A stretch of DNA of 45,353 nucleotides from Candidatus Omnitrophota bacterium (GCA_018825985.1 JAHKAP010000078.1:1-45353); one strand, 5' to 3'. Shown: positions 1-10,197, counted from the stretch's first letter. A program made the numbers and translations. Notes: generated by a model not told the origin, from the sequence alone.

Positions 1-58
1 AAAAGAATAGGCCCGACATCAATACTATTAACCCTAAAACAATCACTCTCTTCAACAC
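1..58 (-). CDS. 5' end of a secreted or lipoprotein gene (partial)
   Basis: Only the first 19 codons are inside the window; the gene runs off the left edge. An AGGAGG Shine-Dalgarno sits at 65-70, 6 nt before a GTG (58) and 9 nt before an in-frame TTG (55), so either could be the start. The visible peptide has two basic residues followed by a long run of Val, Ile, Leu and Gly, which is the start of a signal peptide or membrane anchor. It lies downstream of macB in the same direction and may belong to that export operon. The function cannot be told from this fragment. Confidence 0.6.
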   Translation of the reverse strand, partial: MLKRVIVLGLIVLMSGLFF

Positions 59-128
59 TTTACACCTCCTATTGTAATTATACGTTTTCTAAAACATATT
101 AGCATAAATCATCAAATAATCAAGAGAA

Positions 129-2096
129 TTATTCATACCTGAGAGCCTCGATCGGATCCAGCCCCGAGGCTTTTTGAGCCGGCCAAAGCCCAAAAACTAT
201 CCCTACGATTAAGGAAAATACCGTAGCAAGTACTATAGAAAACAAGGAGACCCTGACTGCCCACCCGGCAAACATAGTTATAAGTATAGCTGAGCCTATT
301 CCCAGAAGAATACCGGTAATTCCGCCGATAAATGACATCAATACCGATTCAATAAGAAACTGGACCATGATATCCTTCTTATTTGCCCCGATTGCCTTAC
401 GCAGACCGATTTCGCGGGTCCGCTCAGTAACCGAAACCAGCATTATATTCATAATACCTATGCCACCCACCAAAAGAGAAATAGCGGCGATTGACCCTAA
501 CAATAAAGACATTGTTTTAGTGGTGGATTCAAGGGCATTCTTAATATCGGCCATATTCCGGATCTGGAATGAATCCTCTCCATCTTTATTAAGACGATGC
601 TGCTTTATAATAAGACTGCTTATGGCTTCCTGGGCCCTCTCAATCAACCCCGGGCTCTTTACTTCCACATATATAGAATCAACATATTCCTTGCCAAACA
701 CCCTTAACATCGCGGTGGTAACGGGAATAACCGCAGTATCATCCTGATCATGAAAAGTCGACGCGCCTTTTGACGGCAATAAACCGATCACCTTAAAATT
801 AACCAGGTTTAATTTAATCGTCTCACCAACCGGATTCACCTCCCCAAAAAGCTCTTTGGCAACCGTTGTACCGAGCAAAACAACCCTCTCCCTCATCTTG
901 ACTTCATCCTCGCTGATAAACCTCCCCACTACCGGAGAAGCGGCTCTAAGCGCCGCGTAATCCGCGCCCACGCCTTCAACCTGGGTATTCCAGTTTTTAT
1001 TCCCATAGACCATCTGTCCCCTTCCGGTTACGGAAGGGCTTACGCTTTTTACTTCAGGTATAAGCCTGGCAATAGCGCTGACATCCTGCAGGGTAAAACG
1101 GGTCACTGTTCCGGCTTCCATTGCTACGCCATGTAATCTGGAAGAGCCGGGCCGGATAACTAAAAGGTTCGAACCCAAAGATGATAATTGTTTCTCAATA
1201 GATTCTTTTGCTCCTGTGCCCACAGCAAGCATAGCAATAACCGCGGCAACACCTATTAATATCCCCAGTATAGATAAAAACGAGCGCATCTTATGCGATA
1301 CCATAGCCTGGGCTGCCTGGCGCAGGTACTCAAAAAATTTAGTCTCCCTGGACCTTCTCTCCTCTTTAGATAATACCACTTCAATTATTTTGTCGGCCTG
1401 GTTTTCTTCAGAAGATTTTGAAACCGAACCCTGCTTTATATCAGAAACTACCTTCCCATCAAAAACCCGGATAACCCGCTTAGCATGCACTGCCATTTCA
1501 TTTTCATGGGTAACCATAATAATAGTCTTCCCATTTTCATTTAAACTTTTAAGGATGCCGACTATCTCTTCTTTGCTTTTTGAGTCCAGGTTACCGGTAG
1601 GTTCATCAGCAAAAATTATCAAAGGGTCATTGACTAATGAGCGAGCAATGGCAACCCGCTGCTGCTGGCCGCCGGAAAGTTCATTCGGCTGGTGGTTCAT
1701 CCTATCAGGTAAACCGACCTCCACCAACCTTTGTCTAGCCTGCTGCCTTAGGTGCTGCTTTCCTGCGTAGACTAAAGGCAGCTCCGCGTTCTCAAGAGCA
1801 GTCATCCTGGGCAACAGATGGAATTGCTGAAAGACAAAACCAACCAGCCGGTTGCGTATCGCAGCTAATTCTTCATCGTTTAGATCATTGATTTTTTTTT
1901 GCCCAAGAAAATACTCTCCCGAATCCGGCCTATCCAGCAATCCCAGGATATGCATAAGCGTAGATTTGCCTGACCCCGACGGCCCCATAATCGCCACAAA
2001 TTCTCCGGGAGATATCTTTAAAGAAACATCCTGCAGGGCCTTTACTTCGGCTTCGCCCATTATATAAGTCTTGGAGATGTGTTTTAGTTCTATCAT
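129..2096 (-). CDS. macB: MacB-type ABC transporter, fused ATPase-permease
   Basis: This is the inner-membrane component of a tripartite MacA-MacB-TolC pump, which in characterised systems drives ATP-dependent export of macrolides, peptides or lipoproteins. The ATPase domain occupies about residues 1-225, with Walker A GPSGSGKS at 38-45, signature LSGGQ at 140-144 and Walker B/DEPTG at 159-167. A first membrane helix follows near 270-290, then a large periplasmic domain (about 300-520), then three helices in the FtsX-like C-terminus, ending in the usual DPIEALRYE. The 655-residue length is normal for the family. The start codon overlaps the macA stop (TAATG), so the two are probably translationally coupled. 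The substrate cannot be inferred. Confidence 0.93.
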   Translation of the reverse strand: MIELKHISKTYIMGEAEVKALQDVSLKISPGEFVAIMGPSGSGKSTLMHILGLLDRPDSGEYFLGQKKINDLNDEELAAIRNRLVGFVFQQFHLLPRMTALENAELPLVYAGKQHLRQQARQRLVEVGLPDRMNHQPNELSGGQQQRVAIARSLVNDPLIIFADEPTGNLDSKSKEEIVGILKSLNENGKTIIMVTHENEMAVHAKRVIRVFDGKVVSDIKQGSVSKSSEENQADKIIEVVLSKEERRSRETKFFEYLRQAAQAMVSHKMRSFLSILGILIGVAAVIAMLAVGTGAKESIEKQLSSLGSNLLVIRPGSSRLHGVAMEAGTVTRFTLQDVSAIARLIPEVKSVSPSVTGRGQMVYGNKNWNTQVEGVGADYAALRAASPVVGRFISEDEVKMRERVVLLGTTVAKELFGEVNPVGETIKLNLVNFKVIGLLPSKGASTFHDQDDTAVIPVTTAMLRVFGKEYVDSIYVEVKSPGLIERAQEAISSLIIKQHRLNKDGEDSFQIRNMADIKNALESTTKTMSLLLGSIAAISLLVGGIGIMNIMLVSVTERTREIGLRKAIGANKKDIMVQFLIESVLMSFIGGITGILLGIGSAILITMFAGWAVRVSLFSIVLATVFSLIVGIVFGLWPAQKASGLDPIEALRYE

Positions 2097-3052
2097 TATC
2101 TTCTGCGGCTGGGCATGAACGGATTGGTCCCGCTGGCGCCGGCCTTAGGAGTAACGTATTTTTTTGATTTCAAGACAATCTGGTCACCTTCTTTAACCCC
2201 AGAGATTACTTCTATATTCTTGTCGTCTGAAATACCCAGCCGGACTTGAGACTTAAAAAGTTCTTTACTGTTAGGTTGCTTTAATAATACGTAGCTCTCC
2301 CCGTTTTTATTTACCGCCTCAACCGGAATAATGAGGATGTCTTTTTTATCCTGCACTATAAAATCAACCGAGGCATTCATCCCGGAACGTAAAAAAAGCG
2401 GCACTTCATCGAGGATAAGGTCAACCAGGTAAATAGTTACATTGTTAACGGTCTGCGACTCGTAATATATATGTTCAACTCTGGCTTTTATTTTTGTATC
2501 CGGGTAGGCATCAAGAGTAATAACTGACTTCATATCATTAGCGATCTTGCCGATATCGGTTTCATCTACCTGGGCCCGGACAATCAAATGGTCAGATAAT
2601 ACTACCACGGCATCTGAAGTCATGACAGTCTGTCCGGGCTGGGTTTTAGCCACAATAACCTCCCCGTCAATAGGCGACGGTAAAGGTATTGGTTTATAGG
2701 TATCCTCCCAATAAGCCAGGGCTTTTTCTCCCTTGCCTCTTGCCGCGTCCAATAGGGCCGCTCTTTCCGTTGAGCTCATTATAGCCAAATTCTCACCCGT
2801 TTTTATCTTATCTCCTTCTTGAACCAGGATCTGCTCAATCCTACCGTTAACCGGAGGTTTTATCTCCAAGCGGTTTTTAGGCAAGACTGTGCCGGTAGAA
2901 GATATAATTATTCTAATCGAGCCGCGGACCGGGATTATTTCTTTTACTGTCTCATCAGAAACCTTCTTCTGCCGTGACTTTACCACAAATACGCTCAAAA
3001 CACCTAAAATAACCACTCCGATAAGAAATAGCTTAAGTTTATTAATCCGCAT
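2096..3052 (-). CDS. macA: MacA/HlyD-type periplasmic adaptor protein
   Basis: This membrane fusion protein should bridge MacB and TolC across the periplasm. An N-terminal membrane anchor (about residues 8-24) is followed by a split biotinyl-lipoyl hairpin: the first half near residues 60-90 and the second, containing PSPIDGEVI, near 130. The beta-barrel region follows, with a Gly-rich C-terminal tail. At 318 residues it is short for MacA because the alpha-helical hairpin between the lipoyl halves is reduced to roughly 30 residues. Its start overlaps the tolC stop by 11 nt. The placement between tolC and macB supports the assignment. Confidence 0.88.
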   Translation of the reverse strand: MRINKLKLFLIGVVILGVLSVFVVKSRQKKVSDETVKEIIPVRGSIRIIISSTGTVLPKNRLEIKPPVNGRIEQILVQEGDKIKTGENLAIMSSTERAALLDAARGKGEKALAYWEDTYKPIPLPSPIDGEVIVAKTQPGQTVMTSDAVVVLSDHLIVRAQVDETDIGKIANDMKSVITLDAYPDTKIKARVEHIYYESQTVNNVTIYLVDLILDEVPLFLRSGMNASVDFIVQDKKDILIIPVEAVNKNGESYVLLKQPNSKELFKSQVRLGISDDKNIEVISGVKEGDQIVLKSKKYVTPKAGASGTNPFMPSRRR

Positions 3053-4328
3053 ATTCTAATGTCTCTCCTTTCGCCTGGATCCAACTTGCCTCAGCCAGCA
3101 AAAGATTGGCCTGGGCATTAAGAAAAGCTTTTTTATTGCTCACTAGATTATCCTCGATTATCGTCCAGCTGTCAAACTGGATCAACCCTAAAGAATATTG
3201 GGCCTCGGCAATCTCAGCCCTGGCCAAAGATGCGGTTAGGAATTTATTTTGTGTCTCCACTTCTCCCAGGGCATCCTGAAAATTTGCCCAGGACTGCTCA
3301 AGGGTAACGATAATACTATCCCTGGCGCTCCTGGCATTTTCTACTGCCTGGTTATATACCGCCCTGGCCTGAGATACTTCAGCCAAACGCAATCCGCCCT
3401 CGAATAAAGGAAGGGATAGGCTTAGGCCCGCACTCAATTGATCATCTTCCGGAGGCCATTTTGAGCTGTTGCGGCTTGCCCCTGCCGTTGCTGAAAGCTT
3501 GGGGAAAAAATTAGCCTCAGACGCTTTGATACCGAAGGAGGCTGAATTCTTCTGGGCTATCAGTCTTCCTAAAGACGGATTATTGTTGGCCAAGACTTCA
3601 AAATCCGGCTTCTCTATATCAGAATTTTTAATATTAAAATCACCCTGGGCCCTTACTTTAGAAAACTCCACCCTGCCCATCTCTTTGATCAACTGTCTTT
3701 GAGCAACCTCAATTGCTCTTTTGGCCTGAAGAATCTCAAATTCAGCCTGGGCTGAATTCGCCTGGGCATTTAATAATGCTCCTTTATGCTCTAAACCCGA
3801 TTCATACCGCAGGGTGATCAGCTCTAAATTACCTCTTCTGATCTTATAAATCTCCTCGGTTATATTCAGCAATTCCTGGGCCTTCAATAAATTGATAAAA
3901 GCGCTGCGCAGGCGCAATCTAACCTCAGTTGAAGTGAACCTGTAATTATACTGGCTGGCCTTTATGTTTTCCGAGACAGCCTTTATATTATTAACGGTCC
4001 TGCTTCCGTCGTAGATAAGCTGGTCGGCGCTGGCTCCATAAGTATAGGTTTCGGTAGTTTTACTGGTTGTAACTCCCGAACTGGTAGAAGTGGTCTTAGC
4101 GGTAGAAGCCCCCAGATTTCCGCTTAGCTGGGGGAAAAGTTCGCTGGCAGCAATCTTCTTGGCGGCTTGATTTTGTTTTACGTTTTCCTCGGCGGAAATT
4201 AAATCCGGGTGGTTCTTTTGCGCCTCTTTCACGCAATCCTGCCAGGTAAACGATTCCTCGGCCAAGGCGAAGGGCGATAGAATAGATGAGATCAAAAGAA
4301 TAATTAAATATATTGCGAGCTTATTCAT
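3042..4328 (-). CDS. tolC: TolC-family outer membrane efflux protein
   Basis: This protein would form the outer-membrane channel of the tripartite exporter. It has a cleavable signal peptide (hydrophobic stretch about residues 5-22, then ALA-EE). Two OEP repeats rich in Ala, Gln and Asn follow, with long helices, for example around residues 115-215 and 330-420. Its 428 residues match typical TolC proteins. The ATG overlaps the abrB stop (ATGA), so it is the second cistron of the abrB-tolC-macA-macB operon. An outer-membrane channel implies a two-membrane cell. Confidence 0.9.
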   Translation of the reverse strand: MNKLAIYLIILLISSILSPFALAEESFTWQDCVKEAQKNHPDLISAEENVKQNQAAKKIAASELFPQLSGNLGASTAKTTSTSSGVTTSKTTETYTYGASADQLIYDGSRTVNNIKAVSENIKASQYNYRFTSTEVRLRLRSAFINLLKAQELLNITEEIYKIRRGNLELITLRYESGLEHKGALLNAQANSAQAEFEILQAKRAIEVAQRQLIKEMGRVEFSKVRAQGDFNIKNSDIEKPDFEVLANNNPSLGRLIAQKNSASFGIKASEANFFPKLSATAGASRNSSKWPPEDDQLSAGLSLSLPLFEGGLRLAEVSQARAVYNQAVENARSARDSIIVTLEQSWANFQDALGEVETQNKFLTASLARAEIAEAQYSLGLIQFDSWTIIEDNLVSNKKAFLNAQANLLLAEASWIQAKGETLEYAD

Positions 4329-4543
4329 TTTTTAAACTTAGCCACCATCTCAGCCATGTTATTTAAAAACTGGTTAAACTGTTCGGCGGGAACAAAACTG
4401 ACAATATCAGACTTGCCAAAAACAATCAGCTTATCTCCGGATTTAATCTTAAAAATTTTTCTTACCTGGGCAGGTATTACCACCTGCCCCCGCTCTCCGA
4501 CCGTCACCGCGCCGTATACCTTAGGCGGCTCAAATTTAGCCAT
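4325..4543 (-). CDS. AbrB/SpoVT-family DNA-binding regulator
   Basis: This is a 72-residue swapped-hairpin AbrB-type protein. The core reads VTVGERGQVVIPAQVRK near residues 13-29, followed by the usual FKIKSGDKL strand. Such proteins bind DNA as dimers. The gene is preceded by a GGAGG Shine-Dalgarno and leads the tolC-macA-macB operon, with which it shares an ATGA overlap. The simplest inference is that it regulates the efflux operon and itself. The C-terminal segment (residues 50-72) is helical and Met/Lys-rich. Confidence 0.88.
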   Translation of the reverse strand: MAKFEPPKVYGAVTVGERGQVVIPAQVRKIFKIKSGDKLIVFGKSDIVSFVPAEQFNQFLNNMAEMVAKFKK

Positions 4544-4605
4544 TTTAAACCCTCCTTAAATGTAGTATTAATCAAAAGAGTATGTTATGCATGTTTTATA
4601 TGAAA

Positions 4606-4634
4606 AATGTATTCCAATATGCCCGGAAAGTCAA
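4606..4634 (-). promoter_or_regulatory. Possible sigma70-type promoter of the abrB-tolC-macAB operon
   Basis: The - strand reads TTGACT (4634-4629), 17 nt, then TACATT (4611-4606). The -35 match is good and the -10 match is four of six. It lies about 60 bp before the abrB start in the only gap between the P-type ATPase gene and this operon. The call rests on motif and position only. Confidence 0.45.
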
Positions 4635-4643
4635 GTGGAAATA

Positions 4644-7199
4644 TCAGAAAGTAGGCAGGAAGGTGATTTTCTTTTTTATTGCCTTTAAGCCCTCAAACCA
4701 GGCTAAACTGGCGATACCACAGGCAAAGGCAATAAGTAAATCCTCAAAAGACAATACCGAGAAATGAAATAGGCCGCGTAACGGAGGAAAATAGATAACC
4801 AGGGTAAGCGCAACTAATGCCCCGGCTACAACCCAAAGCAAAGCTGTATTCTTTGCCTTAATAATGCCGAATAGATTCTTGGACCAAGAGAGATTGGTCA
4901 TAATCAACATTATATTAGCAAAAACCATAGTGGCAAAAGCCAGGGTCCTGGCCTCAAGCTCGCCTTTCTTTAAGTATAGCGAGATGGTAAATACGGCAAA
5001 CACAACCGCCAGTACGCTCAAACCCTGCATCAGGCTAAAAATAAATGTTTTTTTATTAAGCAATGGTTCCTGCAGATTACGCGGAGGTTTTTTCATTATA
5101 TTTTTTTCCTCCGGGCAGGCTTCAAATACAGTTGAACAGGCAGGATCAATAATCAATTCCAGAAAAGCTATATGCGCCGGTAAAAGCGCTATCGGCAAAT
5201 GGAATAAAACCGGCAAGAATGACATGCCCGCGATCGGCACATGAATAGCAAAAATATAAGCTATGGCTTTCTTTAAGTTATGAAAAATCCTGCGGCCTAG
5301 TTTAACGGCATGCACAATAGAAGAGAAATCGTCATTAAGCAAAACTAATGCGGAGGCCTCGCGGGCAACATCAGTCCCCCGCTCACCCATAGCGATCCCG
5401 ATATTTGCCGATTTTAAAGCCGGGGCGTCATTAACCCCGTCTCCGGTCATAGCTACAACCGCCCCATTTGCCTTTAAGGCATTCACGATCGCTAGTTTTT
5501 GCTCGGGGACAACTCTGGCAAATACATTGACTGTTTTTATTCTCTCTCTTAACTGCGAATGATCCATTTTCTCAAGTTCAGATCCGGTGATACATTGTCC
5601 GGAATTATTCAGACCGATTTCTCTGGCAATGTGGATAGCGGTTCCCGGGTAATCCCCGGTTATCATAATAACCCTTATTCCCGCCTCGTACGCTTCCTTA
5701 ACCGCGGAAGGAACAGTTGAGCGGATAGGATCAATAAACCCTAACAAGCCAACAAATTCAAAAATAAAATCGTGCTGAACATCCGGAAGGCTTTTTTTTC
5801 TGAAAGAGGCCTTAGCAACTCCTAAGATACGCAAACCCCTGATAGCCATTTCTTCTATAAACCCGACTAACTCAGAGTTTTGGGATTGATTAAAATGACA
5901 CAAATCGGCTATCGCCTCAGGAGAGCCTTTGGCGGCAATAACGTAATTTTGCTTATCCGGCGAAATCCAGACTTGCGATAAGGCAAGTAGCTGTTTTGAA
6001 AGAGGGTACTCCCTTACAAGTTTCCAGTTGTTATGAATATGCTCTGAGCCGGATAAATAAAATTCGCCTGTCCTCTTTACTTCTTTTTCAATGGGGTCAA
6101 AGGGATCTTTTTGGCTGGCTAAAATACCGTATTCTAAAAGATCATGCACCTCCTCAGGTAAAGACTTTGATTCCTTTGTATTAACATCATAATGCTTGCC
6201 CTCACAACTCAAGGTAGTCAAATGCATAACGTTTAAGGTGAGAGTCCCGGTTTTATCCGTACACAATACTGTTGCCGCGCCCAGGGTTTCTATTGCCGGC
6301 GCGCGCCGGGTTAAAACCTGGCTCTTGGAAATCCTCCAGGCCCCTAAAGTAAGAAATATAATTAATACTACCGGAAATTCTTCCGGAAGCATAGCCATGC
6401 TTAAGGTTAATCCGGAAAGCACACCGTTAAGCCAATTCCCCCTGGTCAAACCGTAGATTAATATTACCAATAAACAAAGTATGCCTCCGGCTATGGAAAA
6501 ATTACGGACGATCTTGGCGGTTTCTTTCTGCAAAAGCGTATCTTCTTCCCGGATCCTCTGGAGAGCTTTGCCAATCTTGCCCATTTCTGTATGCGCGCCT
6601 ATAGATGTTACCCGAGCCACACCCCTGCCCTGAACCACCAGCGTACCTGAATAAACAAAAGGTAAATCATCTCCTCCGGGGCGCCGGGATGTTTCTTTAC
6701 CGTCCCATTCGGATTTACGCACAGGTGCTGATTCACCTGTCAACAAAGATTCATCCACCGATAAATTAACCGAAGACAAAACTACCGCGTCCGCAGGCAC
6801 GCGATCTCCCTCTTTAAGTATAATAATATCATCCTTAACCACTTCCCTCCCGGCGATCCTTTTCTGGTCTCCCTCGCGAATAACCAATGCCCTCGGGCTG
6901 GAGAGGTCGCGTAACGCCTCTAATGTTCTTTCGGTCTTGCGCTCCTGATAAAAGGTTATACCAACAACTACAAATACAAAAGATAAGAGCATTAAGGCGT
7001 CGCCATGTTCACCTAAAATAAAATACACCGATCCGCAGGCAATTAATAAAAGCAACATCGGCTCTTTAACTACATTAAAAAAAATCAGGAAGATATTGCG
7101 TTTCTTTTGGGAGGGAAGTTCATTAAAACCATCTTGTTTAAGCTTAACAAAAGCCTCTTTTTCCGAAAGCCCCTTAATATCCTGTATTTGGTTTTTCAT
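4644..7199 (-). CDS. Cation-translocating P-type ATPase (P2-like)
   Basis: This ATP-driven cation pump has all core P-type elements: the actuator loop LLTGES, the phosphorylation motif DKTGTLT, the nucleotide-binding domain, and the hinge MTGDGVNDAPAL. Transmembrane helix 4 carries PEEFP where calcium pumps have PEGLP or PEELP. Helix 6 carries ELIIDP, which provides an acidic residue for ion binding. The family usually moves Ca2+ or another divalent cation, but the ion is not certain. I start it at the ATG at 7199 (851 residues). An in-frame TTG at 7274 would add a 25-residue stretch encoded by an inverted repeat and is less likely. No strong Shine-Dalgarno precedes either start. Confidence 0.88.
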   Translation of the reverse strand: MKNQIQDIKGLSEKEAFVKLKQDGFNELPSQKKRNIFLIFFNVVKEPMLLLLIACGSVYFILGEHGDALMLLSFVFVVVGITFYQERKTERTLEALRDLSSPRALVIREGDQKRIAGREVVKDDIIILKEGDRVPADAVVLSSVNLSVDESLLTGESAPVRKSEWDGKETSRRPGGDDLPFVYSGTLVVQGRGVARVTSIGAHTEMGKIGKALQRIREEDTLLQKETAKIVRNFSIAGGILCLLVILIYGLTRGNWLNGVLSGLTLSMAMLPEEFPVVLIIFLTLGAWRISKSQVLTRRAPAIETLGAATVLCTDKTGTLTLNVMHLTTLSCEGKHYDVNTKESKSLPEEVHDLLEYGILASQKDPFDPIEKEVKRTGEFYLSGSEHIHNNWKLVREYPLSKQLLALSQVWISPDKQNYVIAAKGSPEAIADLCHFNQSQNSELVGFIEEMAIRGLRILGVAKASFRKKSLPDVQHDFIFEFVGLLGFIDPIRSTVPSAVKEAYEAGIRVIMITGDYPGTAIHIAREIGLNNSGQCITGSELEKMDHSQLRERIKTVNVFARVVPEQKLAIVNALKANGAVVAMTGDGVNDAPALKSANIGIAMGERGTDVAREASALVLLNDDFSSIVHAVKLGRRIFHNLKKAIAYIFAIHVPIAGMSFLPVLFHLPIALLPAHIAFLELIIDPACSTVFEACPEEKNIMKKPPRNLQEPLLNKKTFIFSLMQGLSVLAVVFAVFTISLYLKKGELEARTLAFATMVFANIMLIMTNLSWSKNLFGIIKAKNTALLWVVAGALVALTLVIYFPPLRGLFHFSVLSFEDLLIAFACGIASLAWFEGLKAIKKKITFLPTF

Positions 7200-7206
7200 A
7201 TTATTA

Positions 7207-7267
7207 TTGCCACGCTGTCCTGACTGAACCTGCCACAGTGTCCCGATTAGCTCTGCCAGCGTGGCAA
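7207..7267. repeat. Inverted repeat between glnS and the P-type ATPase gene
   Basis: Perfect 11-bp inverted arms (TTGCCACGCTG at 7207-7217 and its complement at 7257-7267) enclose a 39-bp loop that itself carries TGCCACAG/CTCTGCC pieces. There is no T-run on either side, so a simple intrinsic terminator is unlikely. It resembles a small palindromic insertion or a REP-like unit. If the ATPase began at the TTG at 7274, this element would be translated. Confidence 0.7.
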
Positions 7268-7274
7268 GATGCAA

Positions 7275-8957
7275 TTAGAGCTTTTTTTCGATTTTAGCCC
7301 AGGTATCCCGCAGAGTAACTATGCGGTTAAAAACCAGTTTATCCGAAGAGGAATCGATGCTATCCACCGAAAAATACCCCATTCTTTCAAATTGATAACG
7401 GCCGGCAGTAACCGCATTCTTTAGGCTAGGCTCAACAGCACAAGAAGAAAGTGTTTCCAGGGAATTGGGATTTAGATTCGCAGTAAAGTCAATCCCTTCA
7501 GGAACATTATTAGGATCACGCTGGGTAAAAAGCGTATCGTATAAGCGCACTTTGGCATTTAAAGCATATTGGCTAGAAACCCAGTGAATAGTAGATTTTA
7601 CTTTCCTGCCGTCGGGTGAATCTCCGCCCCGGGTAGCCGGATCATAAGTACAGTGTATTTCTTTTATTTTACCTTGCGCGTCTTTGGAAACTCCTACGCA
7701 TTTAATAAAATAAGCGTAGCGTAAACGCACCTCCCTGCCTGGAGTCAGGCGGAAGAATTGCTTGGGCGCTTCTTCGCGGAAATCTTCTTCTTCAATATAA
7801 AGCTCGCGGGAAAAAGGAAGCATTCTAGTGCCCATTGACGGATCTTCGGGATTATTGACTGCCTCCATTTCTTCAACCAGGTCTTCCGGATAATTATCAA
7901 TGATTACCTTAAGCGGCCGCAACACAGCCATTACCCGGGGAGTGGTTTTATTTAATTCTTCCCGGATACTATTCTCAAGCAATACCAGGTCAACTATGCT
8001 ATCGGCCTTAGCTACACCGATCTGTTCGCAGAACTTTCTTATGGATTCCGGAGTATAACCCCGGCGCCTTAATCCAGAAAGGGTAGGCATCCTGGGATCA
8101 TCCCAGCCGCCGACATGTTTTTTCTCTACCAACTCCAAAAGTTTACGTTTGCTTAAAAGAGTATGGCTCAAATTCAGCCGGGCAAACTCGATCTGCTGGG
8201 GGTGGTGGATATCCAACTCATTAAGGATCCAGTCGTATAAAGGGCGGTGGACTTCAAATTCCAGGGTACAGATAGAATGGGTAATCACTTCAATGGAATC
8301 GCTAATACAATGAGTATAATCATAAGTAGGATAAATGCACCATTTATCCTTGGTCCGGTGGTGAGAAGCTTTTCTTATGCGGTAAAATACCGGATCGCGC
8401 ATCAGCAAATTAGGATGGTTCATATTAATCTTACCCCGCAACACTTTCGAGCCTTCCTTATATTCTCCTGCCTTCATCCAGCTGAACAGATCCAAGTTCT
8501 CCTCTACACTGCGGTTACGAAAAGGGCTTTCTTTACCCGGCTCAGTTATTGTGCCCCTAAAACTTCTCATCTCTTCCAGGCTTTGGTCGCAGACAAAAGC
8601 CTTGCCTTTTTTAATCAACTCCAGAGCGTATTCATATAGTTGTTCAAAATAATCCGAGGCGTAATATAAGCGCTCCTGCCAATCAAATCCCAGCCAGCGC
8701 ACATCTTCCATTATAGAATTAACATATTCGACATCCTCAGTTTCTGGATTAGTATCGTCAAACCGCAAATTACACAGCCCTTTATAGTCTCGGGCAATTC
8801 CGAAATTTAAACAGATGCTCTTGGCATGGCCGATATGAAGGTAACCGTTGGGTTCAGGAGGAAAACGGGTATGCACCCGGTTGAAATTCTTACCTGCAGC
8901 TATATCCTGATCAATGATCTCTCGGATAAAATTAGTTAGTGGTTTAGTGGTTTCCAT
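7275..8957 (-). CDS. glnS: Glutaminyl-tRNA synthetase
   Basis: This class I synthetase charges tRNA-Gln directly with glutamine. It carries the HIGH motif in [16 protein letters not shown] near residue 32-47, a KMSKS-like LLSKRKL, and the C-terminal beta-barrel anticodon-binding domains. The 560-residue length is normal. A separate gltX and a tRNA-Gln(CUG) lie nearby, and no gatCAB genes are in the window, so direct glutaminylation is likely here. The start overlaps the end of the upstream YkgJ-like gene by 14 nt. Confidence 0.95.
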   Translation of the reverse strand: METTKPLTNFIREIIDQDIAAGKNFNRVHTRFPPEPNGYLHIGHAKSICLNFGIARDYKGLCNLRFDDTNPETEDVEYVNSIMEDVRWLGFDWQERLYYASDYFEQLYEYALELIKKGKAFVCDQSLEEMRSFRGTITEPGKESPFRNRSVEENLDLFSWMKAGEYKEGSKVLRGKINMNHPNLLMRDPVFYRIRKASHHRTKDKWCIYPTYDYTHCISDSIEVITHSICTLEFEVHRPLYDWILNELDIHHPQQIEFARLNLSHTLLSKRKLLELVEKKHVGGWDDPRMPTLSGLRRRGYTPESIRKFCEQIGVAKADSIVDLVLLENSIREELNKTTPRVMAVLRPLKVIIDNYPEDLVEEMEAVNNPEDPSMGTRMLPFSRELYIEEEDFREEAPKQFFRLTPGREVRLRYAYFIKCVGVSKDAQGKIKEIHCTYDPATRGGDSPDGRKVKSTIHWVSSQYALNAKVRLYDTLFTQRDPNNVPEGIDFTANLNPNSLETLSSCAVEPSLKNAVTAGRYQFERMGYFSVDSIDSSSDKLVFNRIVTLRDTWAKIEKKL

Positions 8958-9309
8958 TATTTTTTTGACTTTTTTTCATCGCCACACACAGATATTTAGC
9001 AATAGGAGAAAGTTTATTCTTTTCATAAGGGAATTCTTTGCAGTGAGTTGGCTTAAGGCTATAATCCTTTTTATGTATGGCGCAAAGCCCGTTTTTAGTT
9101 AAAAATGTGCACGACTCATCCCCAGGGCTAGTGCCTACCTTATAGCCCGAAGGAAAATAATCATCTTTTTCTAAGTGAAAAAAGTCCCCCTTCCTGATCC
9201 TTAAAGAGAGGATCTTCTTGGCCTCTTCCAGATCTACCCAGGCCCCGATCCGGCAACACTCATGCTGGCTATAACATTCGCCGCATTCGACTTTTTTCTT
9301 TTTTTTCAT
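8944..9309 (-). CDS. YkgJ-like cysteine cluster protein
   Basis: This 121-residue protein has the spaced cysteines of the YkgJ/UPF0153 family, thought to bind zinc or an Fe-S centre. The pattern is CGEC, then HECC, then a later C, then CAIH and PTHCKEFP, and a final C near the C-terminus. The N-terminus is a run of lysines. It overlaps glnS by 14 nt and follows the RRM gene by 24 nt, so it sits in the same transcription unit. The biochemical role is unknown. Confidence 0.75.
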   Translation of the reverse strand: MKKKKKVECGECYSQHECCRIGAWVDLEEAKKILSLRIRKGDFFHLEKDDYFPSGYKVGTSPGDESCTFLTKNGLCAIHKKDYSLKPTHCKEFPYEKNKLSPIAKYLCVAMKKSQKNNGNH

Positions 9310-9333
9310 AATGCTTTCCGCCTTTTTTTATGA

Positions 9334-10092
9334 TTAATCATTTTTATGGCCGCTGGATTTTTTATGCCTCCTAAAAGAAGGTCTCTGGGGGCGCCTGTTG
9401 CTTTTACGCCAGGGCTTAAGTCCGGTATAAGATTTCATCCAGGGGCTGGGGCCTCCAGTAGCTTTTTTACCTGGGCCTGACTCTCTTTCGGTTTTCTTAC
9501 AGGAAGATAAACCTCTCTCGCTTTTTTCCCGTGGGCTGGATTCTCCTGCGGTATTATCCCAAGGTTTAGAGCCTTCCTGGTTTTTCCGCCAGAGCTTAGA
9601 TTGGCCTTTATTTTTAAGCCAACGCATAGGGTTCCCCTGGTTTTTCCGTGGGCCGCGAGATTGCTCCTTTGCCCCGGAGAGTTTATGCCGTTTTAAAAAG
9701 CTAAGCGAACGCCGGCCTTCTTTGTAGCCACGGTTTTCTTCAAAAAACGATCCCCGGGTAAAAGTTCTATTGCCCCCGGATTTACGTTGTCCGGGTGAAT
9801 TTTCTGATACCAGGCTTGAACCCAATATCTTTTTCTTAGGCTTTAATTCCGATTTAGAAAGCGCTGGGCTCACATTAAGTTCCCGGCCCATAAAGTCCTG
9901 GCCATTTAAAGAGGCTATCGCAGCTCCTGCCTCCTGGTCATCAGGCATATCCACAAAGCCAAAACCCCGGGATTTAGCCTCTTTCTTCTCCATAACTATC
10001 GCAGTGGAAGTTACAACGCCAAATCCCGCAAAAAGCCTTTGCAGATCTGCCTGGGAGGCTACAAACGCTAAATTACCCACAAAAATTTTCAT
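9334..10092 (-). CDS. RRM RNA-binding protein with long basic tail
   Basis: Residues 1-80 form a single RNA recognition motif, with RNP2 IFVGNLA at 3-9 and RNP1 RGFGFVDM near 42-49. Short bacterial RRM proteins of about 80-120 residues are common. This one continues for about 170 more residues of low-complexity sequence rich in Lys, Arg, Ser, Gly and Trp, with degenerate units around PW-K and KS-RG. The tail is probably disordered and binds nucleic acid, but that is inferred from composition. A GAGGG sequence lies just before the ATG. tRNA-Gln lies immediately upstream. Confidence 0.85.
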   Translation of the reverse strand: MKIFVGNLAFVASQADLQRLFAGFGVVTSTAIVMEKKEAKSRGFGFVDMPDDQEAGAAIASLNGQDFMGRELNVSPALSKSELKPKKKILGSSLVSENSPGQRKSGGNRTFTRGSFFEENRGYKEGRRSLSFLKRHKLSGAKEQSRGPRKNQGNPMRWLKNKGQSKLWRKNQEGSKPWDNTAGESSPREKSERGLSSCKKTERESGPGKKATGGPSPWMKSYTGLKPWRKSNRRPQRPSFRRHKKSSGHKND

Positions 10093-10110
10093 TTTCCCTC
10101 AAATGTAAAA

Positions 10111-10181
10111 TTGCCCCCTGTGGATTCGAACCACAATTAACTGATCCAGAGTCAGTCGTGCTGCCATTGCACTAGAGGGCA
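10111..10181 (-). tRNA. tRNA-Gln (anticodon CUG)
   Basis: The - strand folds into a full cloverleaf. The acceptor is TGCCCTC/GGGGGCA, with one G-U pair. The anticodon stem ACTGA/TCAGT frames the loop CTCTGGA with anticodon CTG. The T-loop is GGTTCGAATCC. The discriminator base is A and CCA is not encoded. It sits between the small lipoprotein gene and the RRM gene. Confidence 0.95.
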
Positions 10182-10197
10182 AATTACCTTTAAAAAA

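Noticed and set aside
77-82. TATAAT on the - strand as promoter of the leftmost gene
   Set aside because: The predicted start would fall on the Shine-Dalgarno, and no -35 box lies at a suitable distance.
1216-1770. A 184-codon + strand frame opposite macB
   Set aside because: macB has complete conserved motifs on the other strand, and this frame has Cys/Ser/Thr-rich shadow composition.
7272-7274. TTG as the P-type ATPase start
   Set aside because: It would translate the inverted repeat and add residues unlike family members; the ATG at 7199 fits better.
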